This document shows, piece by piece, positions 22,452 to 32,469 of a DNA stretch of 64,000 bases. The notes under the pieces were generated by a model. The model was not told where the DNA came from. It ran no database searches and saw nothing but the letters and a program-made list of their open reading frames with translations. The stretch is from assembly GCF_037023725.1 (NCBI RefSeq), contig NZ_CP146077.1, forward strand, positions 4,811,001 to 4,875,000, in the 5' to 3' direction. The translations under genes were made by a program, and so were the position numbers. Source of the stretch: Pseudomonas bubulae (GTDB lineage: Bacteria > Pseudomonadota > Gammaproteobacteria > Pseudomonadales > Pseudomonadaceae). Position 1 is the first letter of the stretch; every line of letters starts with the position of its first letter.

Positions 22452-22739
22452 ATGGCGCTAGACCGCTCCGACGTGGAAAAAATCGCACATTTGGCCCGTC
22501 TTGGCCTCAATGATGCCGATATTCCACGCACCACCGAAGCCCTTAACAGCATTTTGGGGCTGATTGATCAGATGCAGGCCGTCGACACGACCGGTATCGA
22601 GCCTCTGGCCCACCCACTGGAAGCCAGCCAGCGCCTGCGTGCAGACGTCGTGACTGAGAGCAATCATCGCGAGGCGTATCAGTCCATCGCACCGGCGGTC
22701 GAAAACGGCCTCTATCTGGTTCCGAAAGTCATCGAGTAA
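22452..22739 (+). CDS. gatC: Glu/Asp-tRNA amidotransferase subunit C
   Basis: 95-residue GatC, the small subunit that stabilises GatA in the GatCAB complex, which converts mischarged Glu-tRNA(Gln) and Asp-tRNA(Asn) to the correct amides. The family start [15 protein letters not shown] and the C-terminal [14 protein letters not shown] are present. RBS TGGAG precedes the ATG. First gene of gatCAB, 15 bases before gatA. A tRNA-Gln gene, a probable substrate of this enzyme, is in the same window at 53129. Confidence 0.96.
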   Translation: MALDRSDVEKIAHLARLGLNDADIPRTTEALNSILGLIDQMQAVDTTGIEPLAHPLEASQRLRADVVTESNHREAYQSIAPAVENGLYLVPKVIE

Positions 22740-22754
22740 AGGGAAAGCGCCTGC

Positions 22755-24206
22755 ATGCATCAATTGACTCTGGCCGAGATCGCCCGCGGACTCGCCGATA
22801 AAAAGTTTTCTTCCGAAGAGCTGACCAAGACCCTGCTGGCGCGTATCGCCCAGCTCGATCCTCAGCTCAACAGTTTTATCACCCTCACCGAAGACCTTGC
22901 CCTGGAGCAGGCCAAGGCCGCTGACGCACGTCGCGCCAACGGTGAAAGCGGTGCCCTGCTGGGCGCCCCGATCGCTCACAAGGACCTGTTCTGCACCCTG
23001 GGCGTACGCACCAGCTGCGCCTCGAAGATGCTCGACAACTTCAAGGCACCGTACGACGCCACAGTGGTAGCCAAGCTGGCCGCTGCCGGCGCCGTAAGCC
23101 TGGGCAAGACCAACATGGACGAGTTCGCCATGGGTTCGGCCAACGAATCGAGCTACTACGGCGCGGTCAAAAACCCGTGGAACCTTGACCACGTACCCGG
23201 CGGTTCGTCGGGTGGTTCGGCCGCCGCCGTTGCCGCCCGCCTGTTGCCTGCCGCGACGGGGACCGACACTGGCGGATCAATCCGACAGCCGGCAGCCCTG
23301 ACCAACCTCACAGGCCTGAAACCGACGTACGGTCGCGTTTCGCGCTGGGGCATGATCGCCTACGCCTCCAGCCTCGACCAGGCCGGCCCGCTGGCTCGCA
23401 CGGCCGAAGACTGCGCCATCCTGCTGCAAGGCATGGCCGGTTTCGACCCGCAAGACTCCACCAGCATTGACGAACCCGTACCGGACTTCAGCGCCAACCT
23501 CAATGGTTCGCTGAATGGCCTGCGTATCGGCGTGCCTAAAGAGTTCTTCAGCGAAGGCCTCGACACGCGTATCGCCGAGCTGATCCACAACAGCATCAAG
23601 GAACTGGAAAAACTCGGCGCCGTGATCAAGCCGATCAGCCTGCCGAACATGCAGCACGCGATTCCTGCGTACTACGTCATCGCACCTGCCGAGGCCTCGT
23701 CCAACCTGTCGCGTTTTGACGGTGTGCGCTTCGGCCATCGCTGCGAAAACCCCAAGGACCTCACTGACCTGTACAAGCGCTCGCGCGCCGAGGGCTTTGG
23801 CCCGGAAGTACAGCGCCGGATCCTGGTGGGGGCCTACGCCCTGTCGGCGGGCTACTACGACGCTTACTACCTGCAGGCGCAAAAAATCCGTCGCCTGATC
23901 AAAAACGACTTCATGGCGGCATTCAACGAAGTCGACATCATCCTCGGCCCGACCACGCCTAACCCGGCCTGGAAAATCGGCGCTAAAAACAGCGACCCGG
24001 TTTCCGCCTACCTGGAAGACGTCTACACCATCACCGCCAACCTCGCGGGCCTGCCGGGCCTGTCGATGCCAGCCGGTTTTGTCGATGGCTTGCCAGTGGG
24101 CGTGCAGTTGCTTGCACCTTATTTCCAGGAAGGTCGCCTGCTCAACGTCGCCCACCAGTATCAGTTGAACACTGACTGGCACACGCGCTCACCTGCCGGC
24201 TTCTGA
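22755..24206 (+). CDS. gatA: Glu/Asp-tRNA amidotransferase subunit A
   Basis: 483-residue amidase subunit that releases ammonia from glutamine. The Ser-cisSer-Lys catalytic triad is visible as Lys76 (IAHKDLF), Ser151 in [12 protein letters not shown] and Ser175 in [11 protein letters not shown]. Length and motifs are complete. It sits between gatC and gatB, with an 11-base gap to gatB. Confidence 0.98.
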   Translation: MHQLTLAEIARGLADKKFSSEELTKTLLARIAQLDPQLNSFITLTEDLALEQAKAADARRANGESGALLGAPIAHKDLFCTLGVRTSCASKMLDNFKAPYDATVVAKLAAAGAVSLGKTNMDEFAMGSANESSYYGAVKNPWNLDHVPGGSSGGSAAAVAARLLPAATGTDTGGSIRQPAALTNLTGLKPTYGRVSRWGMIAYASSLDQAGPLARTAEDCAILLQGMAGFDPQDSTSIDEPVPDFSANLNGSLNGLRIGVPKEFFSEGLDTRIAELIHNSIKELEKLGAVIKPISLPNMQHAIPAYYVIAPAEASSNLSRFDGVRFGHRCENPKDLTDLYKRSRAEGFGPEVQRRILVGAYALSAGYYDAYYLQAQKIRRLIKNDFMAAFNEVDIILGPTTPNPAWKIGAKNSDPVSAYLEDVYTITANLAGLPGLSMPAGFVDGLPVGVQLLAPYFQEGRLLNVAHQYQLNTDWHTRSPAGF

Positions 24207-24216
24207 GGAGAAACAT

Positions 24217-25662
24217 ATGCAATGGGAAGTTGTGATCGGGCTGGAAATTCACTCCCAGCTCGCCACCCAATCGAAGATTTTCTCCGGTAGTGCCACCACC
24301 TTTGGTGCAGAACCGAACACCCAGGCCAGCCTGGTAGACCTGGGCATGCCCGGCGTATTGCCGGTACTGAACCAGGAGGCCGTGCGCATGGCCGTCATGT
24401 TCGGCGTGGCAGTAGATGCCGAGATCGGTCAGCACAACGTGTTTGCCCGCAAGAACTATTTCTACCCCGACCTGCCCAAGGGCTACCAGATCAGCCAGAT
24501 GGAGTTGCCGATCGTCGGCAAGGGTCACCTGGACATCACTCTGGAAGACGGCACCGTCAAGCGGGTCGGCATTACCCGCGCGCACCTTGAAGAAGACGCC
24601 GGCAAAAGCCTGCACGAAGACTTCAGCGGCTCCACCGGCATCGACCTGAACCGCGCGGGCACACCGCTGCTGGAAATCGTTTCCGAACCGGACATGCGCA
24701 GCGCCAAAGAGGCCGTGGCCTACGTCAAAGCCATGCACGCCCTGGTACGTTACCTGGGTATCTGCGACGGCAACATGGCCGAAGGCTCGCTGCGTTGCGA
24801 CTGCAACGTATCGGTGCGCCCGGTGGGTCAGGCCGAGTTCGGCACCCGCTGCGAGATCAAGAACGTCAACTCGTTCCGTTTTATCGAGAAGGCGATCAAC
24901 AGCGAAATCCAGCGCCAGATCGAGCTGATCGAAGACGGCGGCAAGGTTATCCAGCAAACCCGCCTGTATGACCCGAACAAGGACGAAACCCGCGCCATGC
25001 GCAGCAAGGAGGAAGCCAACGACTACCGTTACTTCCCCGATCCGGACCTGCTGCCGGTGGTGATCGAAGATGCGTTTATCGAACAGGTTCGCGCCACCCT
25101 GCCAGAACTGCCACCGCAAAAGCGCGAGCGCTTCCAGTCGCAGTTCGGCCTGTCGGCTTACGACGCCAGCGTTTTGGCCTCCAGCCGCGAACAGGCGGAC
25201 TACTTCGAAAAAGTCGTGAGCATCAGCGGCGACGCCAAGCTGGCGGCCAACTGGGTCATGGTTGAGCTGGGCAGCCTGCTTAACAAGCAAGGCCTGGACA
25301 TCGACCAGTCACCGGTAAGCGCCGAACAGCTGGGCGGCATGCTGCAGCGCATCAAGGACAACACCATCTCCGGCAAGATTGCCAAAGTGGTGCTTGAAGC
25401 AATGGCCAATGGCGAGGGCAGCGCTGACGAGGTCATCGAAAAGCGCGGTCTCAAGCAAGTCACCGACAGCGGCGCCATTGAAAAGGTGCTGGACGAAATG
25501 CTGGCGGCCAACGCAGAGCAGGTCGAGCAATACCGTGCGGCAGACGAAGCCAAGCGCGGCAAGATGTTCGGTTTCTTTGTCGGCCAGGCGATGAAAGCGT
25601 CCAAAGGCAAAGCTAACCCGCAACAGGTCAACGAGCTGCTGAAAAGCAAACTCGAAGGCTAA
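24217..25662 (+). CDS. gatB: Glu/Asp-tRNA amidotransferase subunit B
   Basis: 481-residue GatB, which binds the mischarged tRNA, activates the Glu/Asp side chain with ATP and accepts ammonia channelled from GatA. Family motifs [12 protein letters not shown] (start), [22 protein letters not shown] and the C-terminal YqeY-like helical tail (VNELLKSKL) are present. Preceded by GAGGAG. Last gene of the operon; a REP hairpin begins 12 bases after the stop. Confidence 0.98.
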   Translation: MQWEVVIGLEIHSQLATQSKIFSGSATTFGAEPNTQASLVDLGMPGVLPVLNQEAVRMAVMFGVAVDAEIGQHNVFARKNYFYPDLPKGYQISQMELPIVGKGHLDITLEDGTVKRVGITRAHLEEDAGKSLHEDFSGSTGIDLNRAGTPLLEIVSEPDMRSAKEAVAYVKAMHALVRYLGICDGNMAEGSLRCDCNVSVRPVGQAEFGTRCEIKNVNSFRFIEKAINSEIQRQIELIEDGGKVIQQTRLYDPNKDETRAMRSKEEANDYRYFPDPDLLPVVIEDAFIEQVRATLPELPPQKRERFQSQFGLSAYDASVLASSREQADYFEKVVSISGDAKLAANWVMVELGSLLNKQGLDIDQSPVSAEQLGGMLQRIKDNTISGKIAKVVLEAMANGEGSADEVIEKRGLKQVTDSGAIEKVLDEMLAANAEQVEQYRAADEAKRGKMFGFFVGQAMKASKGKANPQQVNELLKSKLEG

Positions 25663-25673
25663 GCCACTCAACT

Positions 25674-25702
25674 GTGGGAGCGGGCTTGCCCGCTCCCACA
25701 GA
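25674..25702. repeat. Single REP hairpin after gatB
   Basis: TGTGGGAGCGGGC-TTG-CCCGCTCCCACA forms a perfect stem and is followed by GATTTTTGTGG. The T stretch means it may also act as the gatCAB terminator on the plus strand. Its core is the same as in the other REP copies of this window. Confidence 0.85.
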
Positions 25703-25739
25703 TTTTTGTGGTTATTTCCCGCAACAGAAGGATTCCCCC

Positions 25740-26111
25740 ATGAAGCAGCTACTCGGCGCCTGCGCCCTGCTCAGCTTGCTCGCCGGCTGTGCCAGCCATG
25801 ACATAGACCCCCGCGGCTATGACAAAACCGGCATTGCCTCCTATTACGGCGCTCGCCACCACGGCAAGCGAACCGCCAGCGGTGAACCTTTCGACCAAAA
25901 TGCCCTTACCGCTGCCCATCCCGCCCTGCCTTTCGGGACGCGGGTACTGGTCACCAACTTGAGCAACGACAAATCCGTCGTGGTACGCATCAATGACCGC
26001 GGCCCGCATACCCGCAGCCGCTTGATCGATCTTTCACGCCAGGCCGCCAGGCAGTTGGATATGCTGCGCAGTGGCACGGCTAAAGTCCGGGTCCAGGGCT
26101 TGAGCGACTAA
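25740..26111 (+). CDS. RlpA-like double-psi beta-barrel lipoprotein
   Basis: 123-residue lipoprotein precursor: MKQLLGACALLSLLAGC gives a lipobox LAGC with Cys17, followed by a single RlpA-like double-psi beta-barrel (GIASYYGARHHGKRTASGEPFD, VLVTNLSNDKSVVVRINDRGPH). RlpA in P. aeruginosa is a septal lytic transglycosylase acting on denuded glycan; this copy has no C-terminal SPOR domain, so septal targeting is not evident. The start follows AGAAGGA. Function is inferred from the fold only. Confidence 0.85.
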   Translation: MKQLLGACALLSLLAGCASHDIDPRGYDKTGIASYYGARHHGKRTASGEPFDQNALTAAHPALPFGTRVLVTNLSNDKSVVVRINDRGPHTRSRLIDLSRQAARQLDMLRSGTAKVRVQGLSD

Positions 26112-26134
26112 GCGAGGGGGTCACTATTTTCGGC

Positions 26135-27199
26135 TTGAACGCATTATCTGCGTGGAGCGTGCTGCAACTGTTCGGCGGCCTGGTGCTGTTGATTGCAGGT
26201 GCGCAGCTGTTGGTGCGCTGCGCAGAGCACATTGCGAGCAAATTGAAGGTACGGCCACTTCTGGTCGGCTTGACCGTGGTAGCAATGGGCAGCAGCGCAC
26301 CCCAGATGACGGTCAGCCTGCAGGCCGCGCTCAATGACACCGCGGACATTGCCGTGGGCAGTGTCATTGGCAGCAATATTTTTAACATCCTCGTCACCCT
26401 CGGGCTTTCGGCGCTGATTATTCCACTGCGGGTGTCGCGACAGCTGGTGCGCCTGGACATCCCGTTGATGATTCTCGCCAGCATCATGGTGTTTGCACTG
26501 GCCCTGAACCATCAACTCGACCGCCTGGACGGCGCACTGTTGCTGGTCGGCTTGCTGGTGTACCTGTTCTTGCTGCTGCACCAATCCCGCCACAGCGGTC
26601 ACCACCACCCCGGCCGCGACACCCCTTACGCTTCATGGCTACGCACACTCACGCAGATGGGCTGCGCCTTGCTCCTCCTCGGGTTTGCCGGCCATCTGCT
26701 GCTGGGCGCTGCCGTCGAGGTGGCTTCAGAGCTGGGCCTGTCCGAACGCATCATCGGCCTGACCATCATCGCCGTGAGTACCTCACTGCCCGAGCTGGCC
26801 ACTTCCCTGATTGCTGCATTTCGCGGCCAGCGTGAAATTGCGGTGGGCAACGTCATTGGCAGCAACGTGTTTAACCTGCTGGGCGTATTGGGGCTCACCG
26901 CCCTGCTGGCGCCCGCGCCACTGTCGGTGTCGCCCAATGCACTGGCCTTCGACCTGCCGGTAATGCTGGGCGTCGCAGCACTGTGCCTGCCGGTGTTCTA
27001 TAGCGGCTATCGGGTGACACGGGCGGAAGGCTTGCTGTTTCTCGGCTTGTATCTGGCGTATGGCCTGCACGTAGTGTCATTCACCACCGGCATGCCGCTG
27101 GCAGGCAAGCTCGAGCATCTGATGCTGTTTTACATTCTGCCGGCTTTGTTGCTGTTTCTGCTGTTCAGCACTTTGCGTGCATGGCGCCGACAACATTGA
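26135..27199 (+). CDS. Calcium/sodium antiporter (CaCA family, YrbG-like)
   Basis: 354-residue CaCA exchanger with two homologous halves of about five membrane helices, linked by a His-rich loop (SRHSGHHHPGRD). The alpha repeats are VAMGSSAPQMTVS...GSVIGSNIFN and IAVSTSLPELATS...GNVIGSNVFN. In the first repeat the cation-ligating Glu is replaced by Gln57 (SAPQ), while the second keeps SLPE, so ion selectivity may differ. The start is uncertain: TTG at 26135 has its purine tract 14 bases away, whereas ATT at 26126 lies five bases after GAGGGGG. Confidence 0.85.
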   Translation: MNALSAWSVLQLFGGLVLLIAGAQLLVRCAEHIASKLKVRPLLVGLTVVAMGSSAPQMTVSLQAALNDTADIAVGSVIGSNIFNILVTLGLSALIIPLRVSRQLVRLDIPLMILASIMVFALALNHQLDRLDGALLLVGLLVYLFLLLHQSRHSGHHHPGRDTPYASWLRTLTQMGCALLLLGFAGHLLLGAAVEVASELGLSERIIGLTIIAVSTSLPELATSLIAAFRGQREIAVGNVIGSNVFNLLGVLGLTALLAPAPLSVSPNALAFDLPVMLGVAALCLPVFYSGYRVTRAEGLLFLGLYLAYGLHVVSFTTGMPLAGKLEHLMLFYILPALLLFLLFSTLRAWRRQH

Positions 27200-27337
27200 G
27201 GCGTGGTGATTACCACTTAATGCAGGAACAAAACCTACAACAAAGACAGGTACATCCTGCTGAAGTATTTAGATAACTCCCGTAAACATGGAGGATGCCG
27301 CGCGATAACATGCGCCTCTGGTATTTACGGGCCTGCC

Positions 27338-28810
27338 ATGAACTCACTTCGCTCCCTCGTTTTACTCGCCCTCACCTTGCTGACAAGCGGTTGCAGTTAC
27401 GCATCGGATGCCGCGATGACCTGCTTCATCAACAACGGTCAAGATTTCAGTAAAGTATTGGGCTGCTACAAACAGGCTCAAGCTGATCAGGCGCTGACGC
27501 ATAAGTTCATCGGCTCAACATTGTTTCCCGGGGTGGAAAGACGTCGCTTCGAGCTTCAGTCCCAGCGCTGGACAGGGCATGACTACGCTCGCCCGACCGA
27601 CTGGGTTCACACTGTCGATATCTATATTCCGCAAGCTGCATTGAATAGCCAGGCACTATTGATCGCCAATAACGGGATCAATATCCCTGCAACCGACAAA
27701 CCCCTGCAACCTTCAACAGACTTTACCGAAGAAATGGCACTCGGCATTGCCCGGCAAACGCAAACCATTGTGGTCTCTGTCAGCAATATCCCGAATCAGT
27801 ACCTGACCTATACCGATGATGACCTGGCGCGTCGCGAAGATGACAGCGTGGCCCATAGCTGGTCTCTGTTTCTAAAAAACCCTGAGACCCGGCCATTTCT
27901 TTCGCTGCACATTCCCATGATGCTCACACTGGTCAAAGCCATGGACCTTGCCCAACAGGAGCTCAAGCCATGGCAAATAGATCGTTTTATTGCCAGCGGC
28001 GCGTCCAAACGGGGGTGGGCGGTATGGATGACGGCGCTGACAGACTCGCGGGTGAGCGCAATAGCTCCCTTTGTTATCGATATTCTCAACACCAAAGCGG
28101 TTCTGAAACACACCTATGGTGCTTATGGTAAAAGCTGGCCGATTGCTTTCAATGCCTATCACCACGAAGGCATTACGCAACAGTTAGAAACGGCTGATTT
28201 CGACAAACTGATGCAGATAGAAGACCCTCTGCTCTATGTCAAATCATCAACCGACAGGATGACAATCCCCAAGTACATCGTGAATGCCAGCAGCGATGAC
28301 TTTTTTCTCCCGGACAACGCACGGTTTTATTTTGACGCGTTGCCTGGAACAAAAATGCTCCGTGTCGCACCCAACGCAAACCATTACGGGATCAAGGCAT
28401 TTATCGAGAGTTCGTTGATTGCTTTTACCAACCGACTGCAACAGAAACGTCCATTACCGACCCTAACAACCATCGAAAAAACCGAATCGGCAAGTTCAAA
28501 AATGCAACTTGGGTTTTCTGAACGCCCCACCAAACTGGTTCAATGGCGCGCGTTCAATCTCAATGATCGTGATTTCCGACTGGCCTGCGGTATCAGGTAC
28601 GAAGCCACCCCGATTGTCATGACCGAAAACAACACGCTTACCGTTGAGTTGAACTCACCCGAAGAGGGCTGGAGCGCCAACTACATAGAGGCCACGATGG
28701 CCGACGGCCTGGTCATCAGTACGCCTGTACTGGTTTTGCCGCACACCTATCCGACCTGGACACCCAAACAAATCGGGCCTGCATGCAGAAACCTGAACGA
28801 TCCAGCCTGA
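27338..28810 (+). CDS. PhoPQ-activated pathogenicity-related (PqaA-type) protein
   Basis: 490-residue secreted alpha/beta hydrolase-like protein of the PhoPQ-activated pathogenicity-related family (PqaA of Salmonella). It has an N-terminal signal (NSLRSLVLLALTLLTSGC, weak lipobox). A probable nucleophile is Ser223 in GASKRGW, with Asp320/321 (ASSDDFF) and His349 (NANHYG) as the other triad members. A C-terminal beta domain follows. Substrate is unknown. The surrounding bases are less GC-rich than the neighbours, which could mean acquisition. No convincing PhoP box was found upstream. Confidence 0.85.
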   Translation: MNSLRSLVLLALTLLTSGCSYASDAAMTCFINNGQDFSKVLGCYKQAQADQALTHKFIGSTLFPGVERRRFELQSQRWTGHDYARPTDWVHTVDIYIPQAALNSQALLIANNGINIPATDKPLQPSTDFTEEMALGIARQTQTIVVSVSNIPNQYLTYTDDDLARREDDSVAHSWSLFLKNPETRPFLSLHIPMMLTLVKAMDLAQQELKPWQIDRFIASGASKRGWAVWMTALTDSRVSAIAPFVIDILNTKAVLKHTYGAYGKSWPIAFNAYHHEGITQQLETADFDKLMQIEDPLLYVKSSTDRMTIPKYIVNASSDDFFLPDNARFYFDALPGTKMLRVAPNANHYGIKAFIESSLIAFTNRLQQKRPLPTLTTIEKTESASSKMQLGFSERPTKLVQWRAFNLNDRDFRLACGIRYEATPIVMTENNTLTVELNSPEEGWSANYIEATMADGLVISTPVLVLPHTYPTWTPKQIGPACRNLNDPA

Positions 28811-28812
28811 GA

Positions 28813-29754
28813 TTAAATCCAGCCGCCCCACTGCAACACAAAAATCCCGATATTGGTGGTGATAGCCGCCATCAAGGTGGTGATCACGATAATCGCTGCT
28901 GCCAGCTCGTGATTACCATTGGCTGCCCGCGCCATGACATAACTGGCAGCCGCCGTAGGGCTGGCGAAGTACAGGAACAAAATCCCCAGTTCCGGCCCGC
29001 GAAAACCGCAGATCCAGGCGCCGAGGGTTGCCAGCAGCGGCATGCTGACCATTTTCACCAGGCTGGCGCTCAGCGCCATGTCGCCACTTTTGCGCAGGCT
29101 CGCCAATGACAGCGTGCCACCGATGCAAATCAGCGCCAGCGGCAAGGTCATCGCCGCCAGATACTCACCCGATGCCTGCAACCAGCCAGGCAAGCTGATC
29201 TTGAACAGCGCAAAGGGCACTGCAGCCAGAACACTGATGATCAGCGGGTTTTTGACCACGCTTTTGCAGATACTCCACGGATCGGACTTGATGACCGGGC
29301 TGTAAACCGCCAATACGATGGTCGACAGGGTGTTGTAGAGCAGGATCACCAGGCCGGCGAGCACTGCCCCCAGTGAAATCCCGTAGTCGCCGTACATGCT
29401 GGCCGCCAGAGCCAGGCCGATAACCCCGTTATTACCGCGAAAAGCGCCCTGGGTGTAGATGCCGCGATCTTCCCGCGGGCAGCGCCAGATTGACCAGCCC
29501 CACGCCAGGGCAAAGCTGAACAGGGTCGCCGCGACAAAATACGCCAGCACCTTGGGCTGCAAGGCAGCCCTGAGGTCGGCGTGCAAAATACCCAAAAACA
29601 ACAACGCCGGCATGGTGACGTTAAACACCAATGCCGACGCCGTATGGATAAAGTTGTCATTGATCCAGCCCACGCGCTTGAGCACCACGCCTAAAAACAG
29701 CATGGCAAACACGGGAGCCGTAATGGAGAGCGTCTGAAGGAATATAGCCAGCAT
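28813..29754 (-). CDS. AEC family transporter (auxin efflux carrier-like)
   Basis: 313-residue integral membrane protein with about ten hydrophobic segments (for example ITAPVFAMLFLGVVL, LISVLAAVPFALFKI, ELAAAIIVITTLMAAITTNIGIFVL). The two-repeat arrangement and the N-terminal GWINDNFI...VFNVTMPALLF are typical of the AEC/MdcF family, which moves malonate, malate or similar anions. Substrate is unknown. It ends three bases from the convergent PqaA-like gene, leaving no room for a separate terminator. Confidence 0.87.
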   Translation of the reverse strand: MLAIFLQTLSITAPVFAMLFLGVVLKRVGWINDNFIHTASALVFNVTMPALLFLGILHADLRAALQPKVLAYFVAATLFSFALAWGWSIWRCPREDRGIYTQGAFRGNNGVIGLALAASMYGDYGISLGAVLAGLVILLYNTLSTIVLAVYSPVIKSDPWSICKSVVKNPLIISVLAAVPFALFKISLPGWLQASGEYLAAMTLPLALICIGGTLSLASLRKSGDMALSASLVKMVSMPLLATLGAWICGFRGPELGILFLYFASPTAAASYVMARAANGNHELAAAIIVITTLMAAITTNIGIFVLQWGGWI

Positions 29755-29818
29755 GTCGGCGCTCTCGTGAAGACAGGACAGGTTGAAGCCTTCCAGGGGT
29801 CAGCTTCAACGACCTTTA

Positions 29819-30376
29819 TTACATACCTTTGACGGCATAAATGCCGGCAGCATTACGCCAGTAGCCTTTGTAGTCCATACCATAGCCAAACACGTAACGG
29901 TCAATGCAAGGCAAGCCCGTGTAGTCGGCCTTCAGGTCAGGACGCGCCTTGCGGTCATGTTCCTTGTCGATCAATACCGCGGTATGCACCTGACGGGCAC
30001 CGGCGTGTTTGCAGAAATCAACGATCGCGCTCAGGGTGTGACCTTCATCGAGGATGTCATCGATGATCAGTACATGACGGTCTATAAACGAGACTTCAGG
30101 CTTGGCTTTCCAGAACAGGTCACCACCCGTGGTTTCATTGCGATAGCGTGTCGCATGCAAATACGACGCTTCAAGCGGAAATTGCAGATGGGTAAGCAGC
30201 TTGCCGGAAAAAATCAGGCCGCCGTTCATCACACAAAATACCACTGGATTGGTCTCGGCCATTTCAGCCGTGATTTGCGCGCCAACGCGGGCAATGGCTG
30301 CCTCGACTTCAGCTTCGGTGTACAGGCAGTCAGCCTCTCGCATGATTTGACGGATATGCTCGAGATCAGCAGACAT
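29819..30376 (-). CDS. hpt: Hypoxanthine-guanine phosphoribosyltransferase
   Basis: 185-residue purine salvage enzyme that joins hypoxanthine or guanine to PRPP. The PRPP loop VLIIDDILDEGHTLSAI and the base-binding Lys/Asp region VLIDKEHDRKA are visible, along with DYKGYWRNAAGIYAV at the C-terminus. The start MSADLEHIRQIM at 30376 is preferred to an upstream in-frame start. It is divergent from upp across 164 bases; a hairpin (GTTGAAGC / GCTTCAAC, 29782-29810) follows its stop. Confidence 0.95.
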   Translation of the reverse strand: MSADLEHIRQIMREADCLYTEAEVEAAIARVGAQITAEMAETNPVVFCVMNGGLIFSGKLLTHLQFPLEASYLHATRYRNETTGGDLFWKAKPEVSFIDRHVLIIDDILDEGHTLSAIVDFCKHAGARQVHTAVLIDKEHDRKARPDLKADYTGLPCIDRYVFGYGMDYKGYWRNAAGIYAVKGM

Positions 30377-30492
30377 GACGCTCTCCAGGGGGTGTTGTGC
30401 AAGAAAAGCGGGCAAAGGTACGCATCCGCTTGGCTCAGATCAAGCATTTATGGACTAACGTGCAGTAATGTCTGTAGGACATCACCCCGGAT

Positions 30493-30504
30493 TAGATTAA
30501 TCTA
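30493..30504. promoter_or_regulatory. 12-bp palindrome upstream of upp
   Basis: TAGATTAATCTA is a perfect palindrome 36 bases before the upp ATG, followed by GGCCGG and a seven-T run. It could be an operator, or part of an upp leader structure. No known regulator motif is recognised, so this is reported only as a site. Confidence 0.35.
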
Positions 30505-30540
30505 GGCCGGTTTTTTTGCCTGCCCCCGGAGTTTTTCCCT

Positions 30541-31179
30541 ATGCCTATCCGTGAGATACGCCATCCGCTAATCCGTCACAAACTCGGCCTGATGCGTCGT
30601 GCTGACATTAGCACGAAGAATTTCCGCGAGCTCGCTCAGGAAGTCGGCGCGTTGCTGACCTATGAAGCCACCAGTGACCTGACCCTCGAAACCTACGATA
30701 TCGACGGCTGGTGTGGCACTGTTCAAGTTGAAAAAATCGCCGGTAAGAAAATTACCGTCGTCCCGATCCTGCGTGCAGGTATCGGCATGCTTGAAGGCGT
30801 CCTTAGCCTGATCCCGGGCGCCAAGGTCAGTGCTGTCGGCATTGCCCGCAATGAAGAAACCCTCCAGGCCCACACTTACCTGGAAAAACTGGTACCGGAA
30901 ATCAACGAGCGTCTGGCGATGATTATCGACCCGATGCTGGCCACCGGTTCCTCGATGGTTGCCACCATTGATCTGCTGAAAAAAGCAGGCTGCAAGGAAA
31001 TCCGCGCCATGGTGCTGGTTGCTGCGCCTGAAGGGATTGCAGCTGTTGAAGCCGCTCACCCGGACGTAACCATCTACACCGCCTCCATTGATGAGCGTTT
31101 GAACGAGCACGGCTACATCATTCCGGGCTTGGGTGATGCCGGCGACAAGATCTTCGGCACCAAGCAAAAGGACATTTAA
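30541..31179 (+). CDS. upp: Uracil phosphoribosyltransferase
   Basis: 212-residue pyrimidine salvage enzyme converting uracil and PRPP to UMP. The PRPP-binding signature [17 protein letters not shown] is near residue 125 and the uracil-binding C-terminus [17 protein letters not shown] is intact. It is followed by the uracil permease gene after one base, giving a complete uptake-and-salvage unit. Confidence 0.98.
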   Translation: MPIREIRHPLIRHKLGLMRRADISTKNFRELAQEVGALLTYEATSDLTLETYDIDGWCGTVQVEKIAGKKITVVPILRAGIGMLEGVLSLIPGAKVSAVGIARNEETLQAHTYLEKLVPEINERLAMIIDPMLATGSSMVATIDLLKKAGCKEIRAMVLVAAPEGIAAVEAAHPDVTIYTASIDERLNEHGYIIPGLGDAGDKIFGTKQKDI

Positions 31180-31180
31180 C

Positions 31181-32458
31181 ATGCAGGACGAGTTCAACGA
31201 CCCGCTCTGGCGCCAGATCATATCTGGCGCGCAGATGCTCTTCGTGGCCTTTGGCGCGTTGGTGTTGATGCCTTTGATTACAGGCCTGGACCCTAACGTT
31301 GCGCTGTTCACGGCGGGTCTCGGGACTCTGCTGTTCCAGATCGTGACCCGGCGCCAGGTGCCGGTCTTTCTGGCTTCGAGTTTCGCTTTCATTACTCCGA
31401 TCATTCTCGCCAAGGGTCAGTTCGGCCTGGCCGCGACCATGGGCGGCGTGATGGCAGCCGGTTTCGTGTACACCTTTCTCGGTTTCGCGGTAAAGCTCAA
31501 GGGCACCGGTTTTATTGACCGCCTGCTGCCACCTGTGGTGATTGGCCCGGTGATTATCTCGATCGGCCTCGCGATGGCACCCATTGCTGCACACATGGCC
31601 ATGGGTCGCGCTGAAGATGGCACCGAGCTGATTCACTATCAGACGGCCATGCTGATCTCGATGCCAGCACTGCTGACCACCTTGATCGTGGCCGTATTCG
31701 GCAAAGGGATTTTCCGTCTGGTGCCGATCATTGCCGGCGTGCTGGTAGGTTTTGGCATGGCGTTCTACTTCGGTGTTGTCGACACCGCCAAGATCGCCGC
31801 CGCCCCCTGGTTTGCGCTACCGCACTTCACCGCGCCCGAGTTCAACTGGCAGGCGATTCTGTTTATCGTCCCCGTGGCACTTGCCCCGGCCATTGAACAT
31901 ATCGGCGGTGTCATTGCCGTAGGCAGCGTAACCGGTCGCGACTACCTGAAAAAACCGGGCCTGCACCGCACACTGTTCGGTGACGGCATTGCCACCACTG
32001 CAGCCGGCTTGCTGGGTGGCCCACCCAACACCACGTACGCCGAAGTGACAGGCGCGGTGATGCTGACCAAGAACTACAACCCGAAAATCATGACCTGGGC
32101 GGCGATCTTCGCCATCAGCCTGGCATTTATCGGCAAGTTCGGCGCACTGCTGCAAAGCATTCCAGTGCCGGTGATGGGCGGGATTCTGTGCCTGCTGTTC
32201 GGTTCGATTGCGGCGGTGGGCATGAACACCCTGATCCGCCATCAAGTCGACCTGAGCGAAGCACGCAACCTGGTAATCGTCTCGGTGACCCTGGTATTCG
32301 GGATTGGCGGCGTACTGATCGGTACGGGGATGGGGCCTGAGGACTTCGGTCTCAAAGGCATCGCGCTGTGCGCCATTGTGGCGATTGCGCTGAACCTGAT
32401 CCTGCCGGGCAATGACAGCTGGAAGCACAAGAAAAAAGGTGACGGGCCCGTCATCTGA
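31181..32458 (+). CDS. uraA: Uracil permease (NCS2 family)
   Basis: 425-residue nucleobase:cation symporter-2 with 12-14 hydrophobic segments. The NCS2 signatures are visible: ALAPAIEHIGGVIAVGSVTGRD with the key His/Glu, and GLLGGPPNTTYAEVTGAV. The start MQDEFNDPLWRQI at 31181 comes one base after the upp stop; a longer in-frame start would sit inside upp. Pairing with upp supports uracil as substrate. Confidence 0.94.
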   Translation: MQDEFNDPLWRQIISGAQMLFVAFGALVLMPLITGLDPNVALFTAGLGTLLFQIVTRRQVPVFLASSFAFITPIILAKGQFGLAATMGGVMAAGFVYTFLGFAVKLKGTGFIDRLLPPVVIGPVIISIGLAMAPIAAHMAMGRAEDGTELIHYQTAMLISMPALLTTLIVAVFGKGIFRLVPIIAGVLVGFGMAFYFGVVDTAKIAAAPWFALPHFTAPEFNWQAILFIVPVALAPAIEHIGGVIAVGSVTGRDYLKKPGLHRTLFGDGIATTAAGLLGGPPNTTYAEVTGAVMLTKNYNPKIMTWAAIFAISLAFIGKFGALLQSIPVPVMGGILCLLFGSIAAVGMNTLIRHQVDLSEARNLVIVSVTLVFGIGGVLIGTGMGPEDFGLKGIALCAIVAIALNLILPGNDSWKHKKKGDGPVI

Positions 32459-32469
32459 CCTGTAATCCT

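Noticed and set aside
23769..23780. Extra TGTACA inside gatA, and others in coding DNA (for example near 8700 and 12934)
   Set aside because: Single half sites without a partner at N12 and within genes; expected by chance.
27273..27288. Possible PhoP box upstream of the PqaA-like gene
   Set aside because: On the minus strand TGTTTA is followed by GTTAT, not a second (T/G)GTTTA at the right spacing, so it does not meet the consensus.
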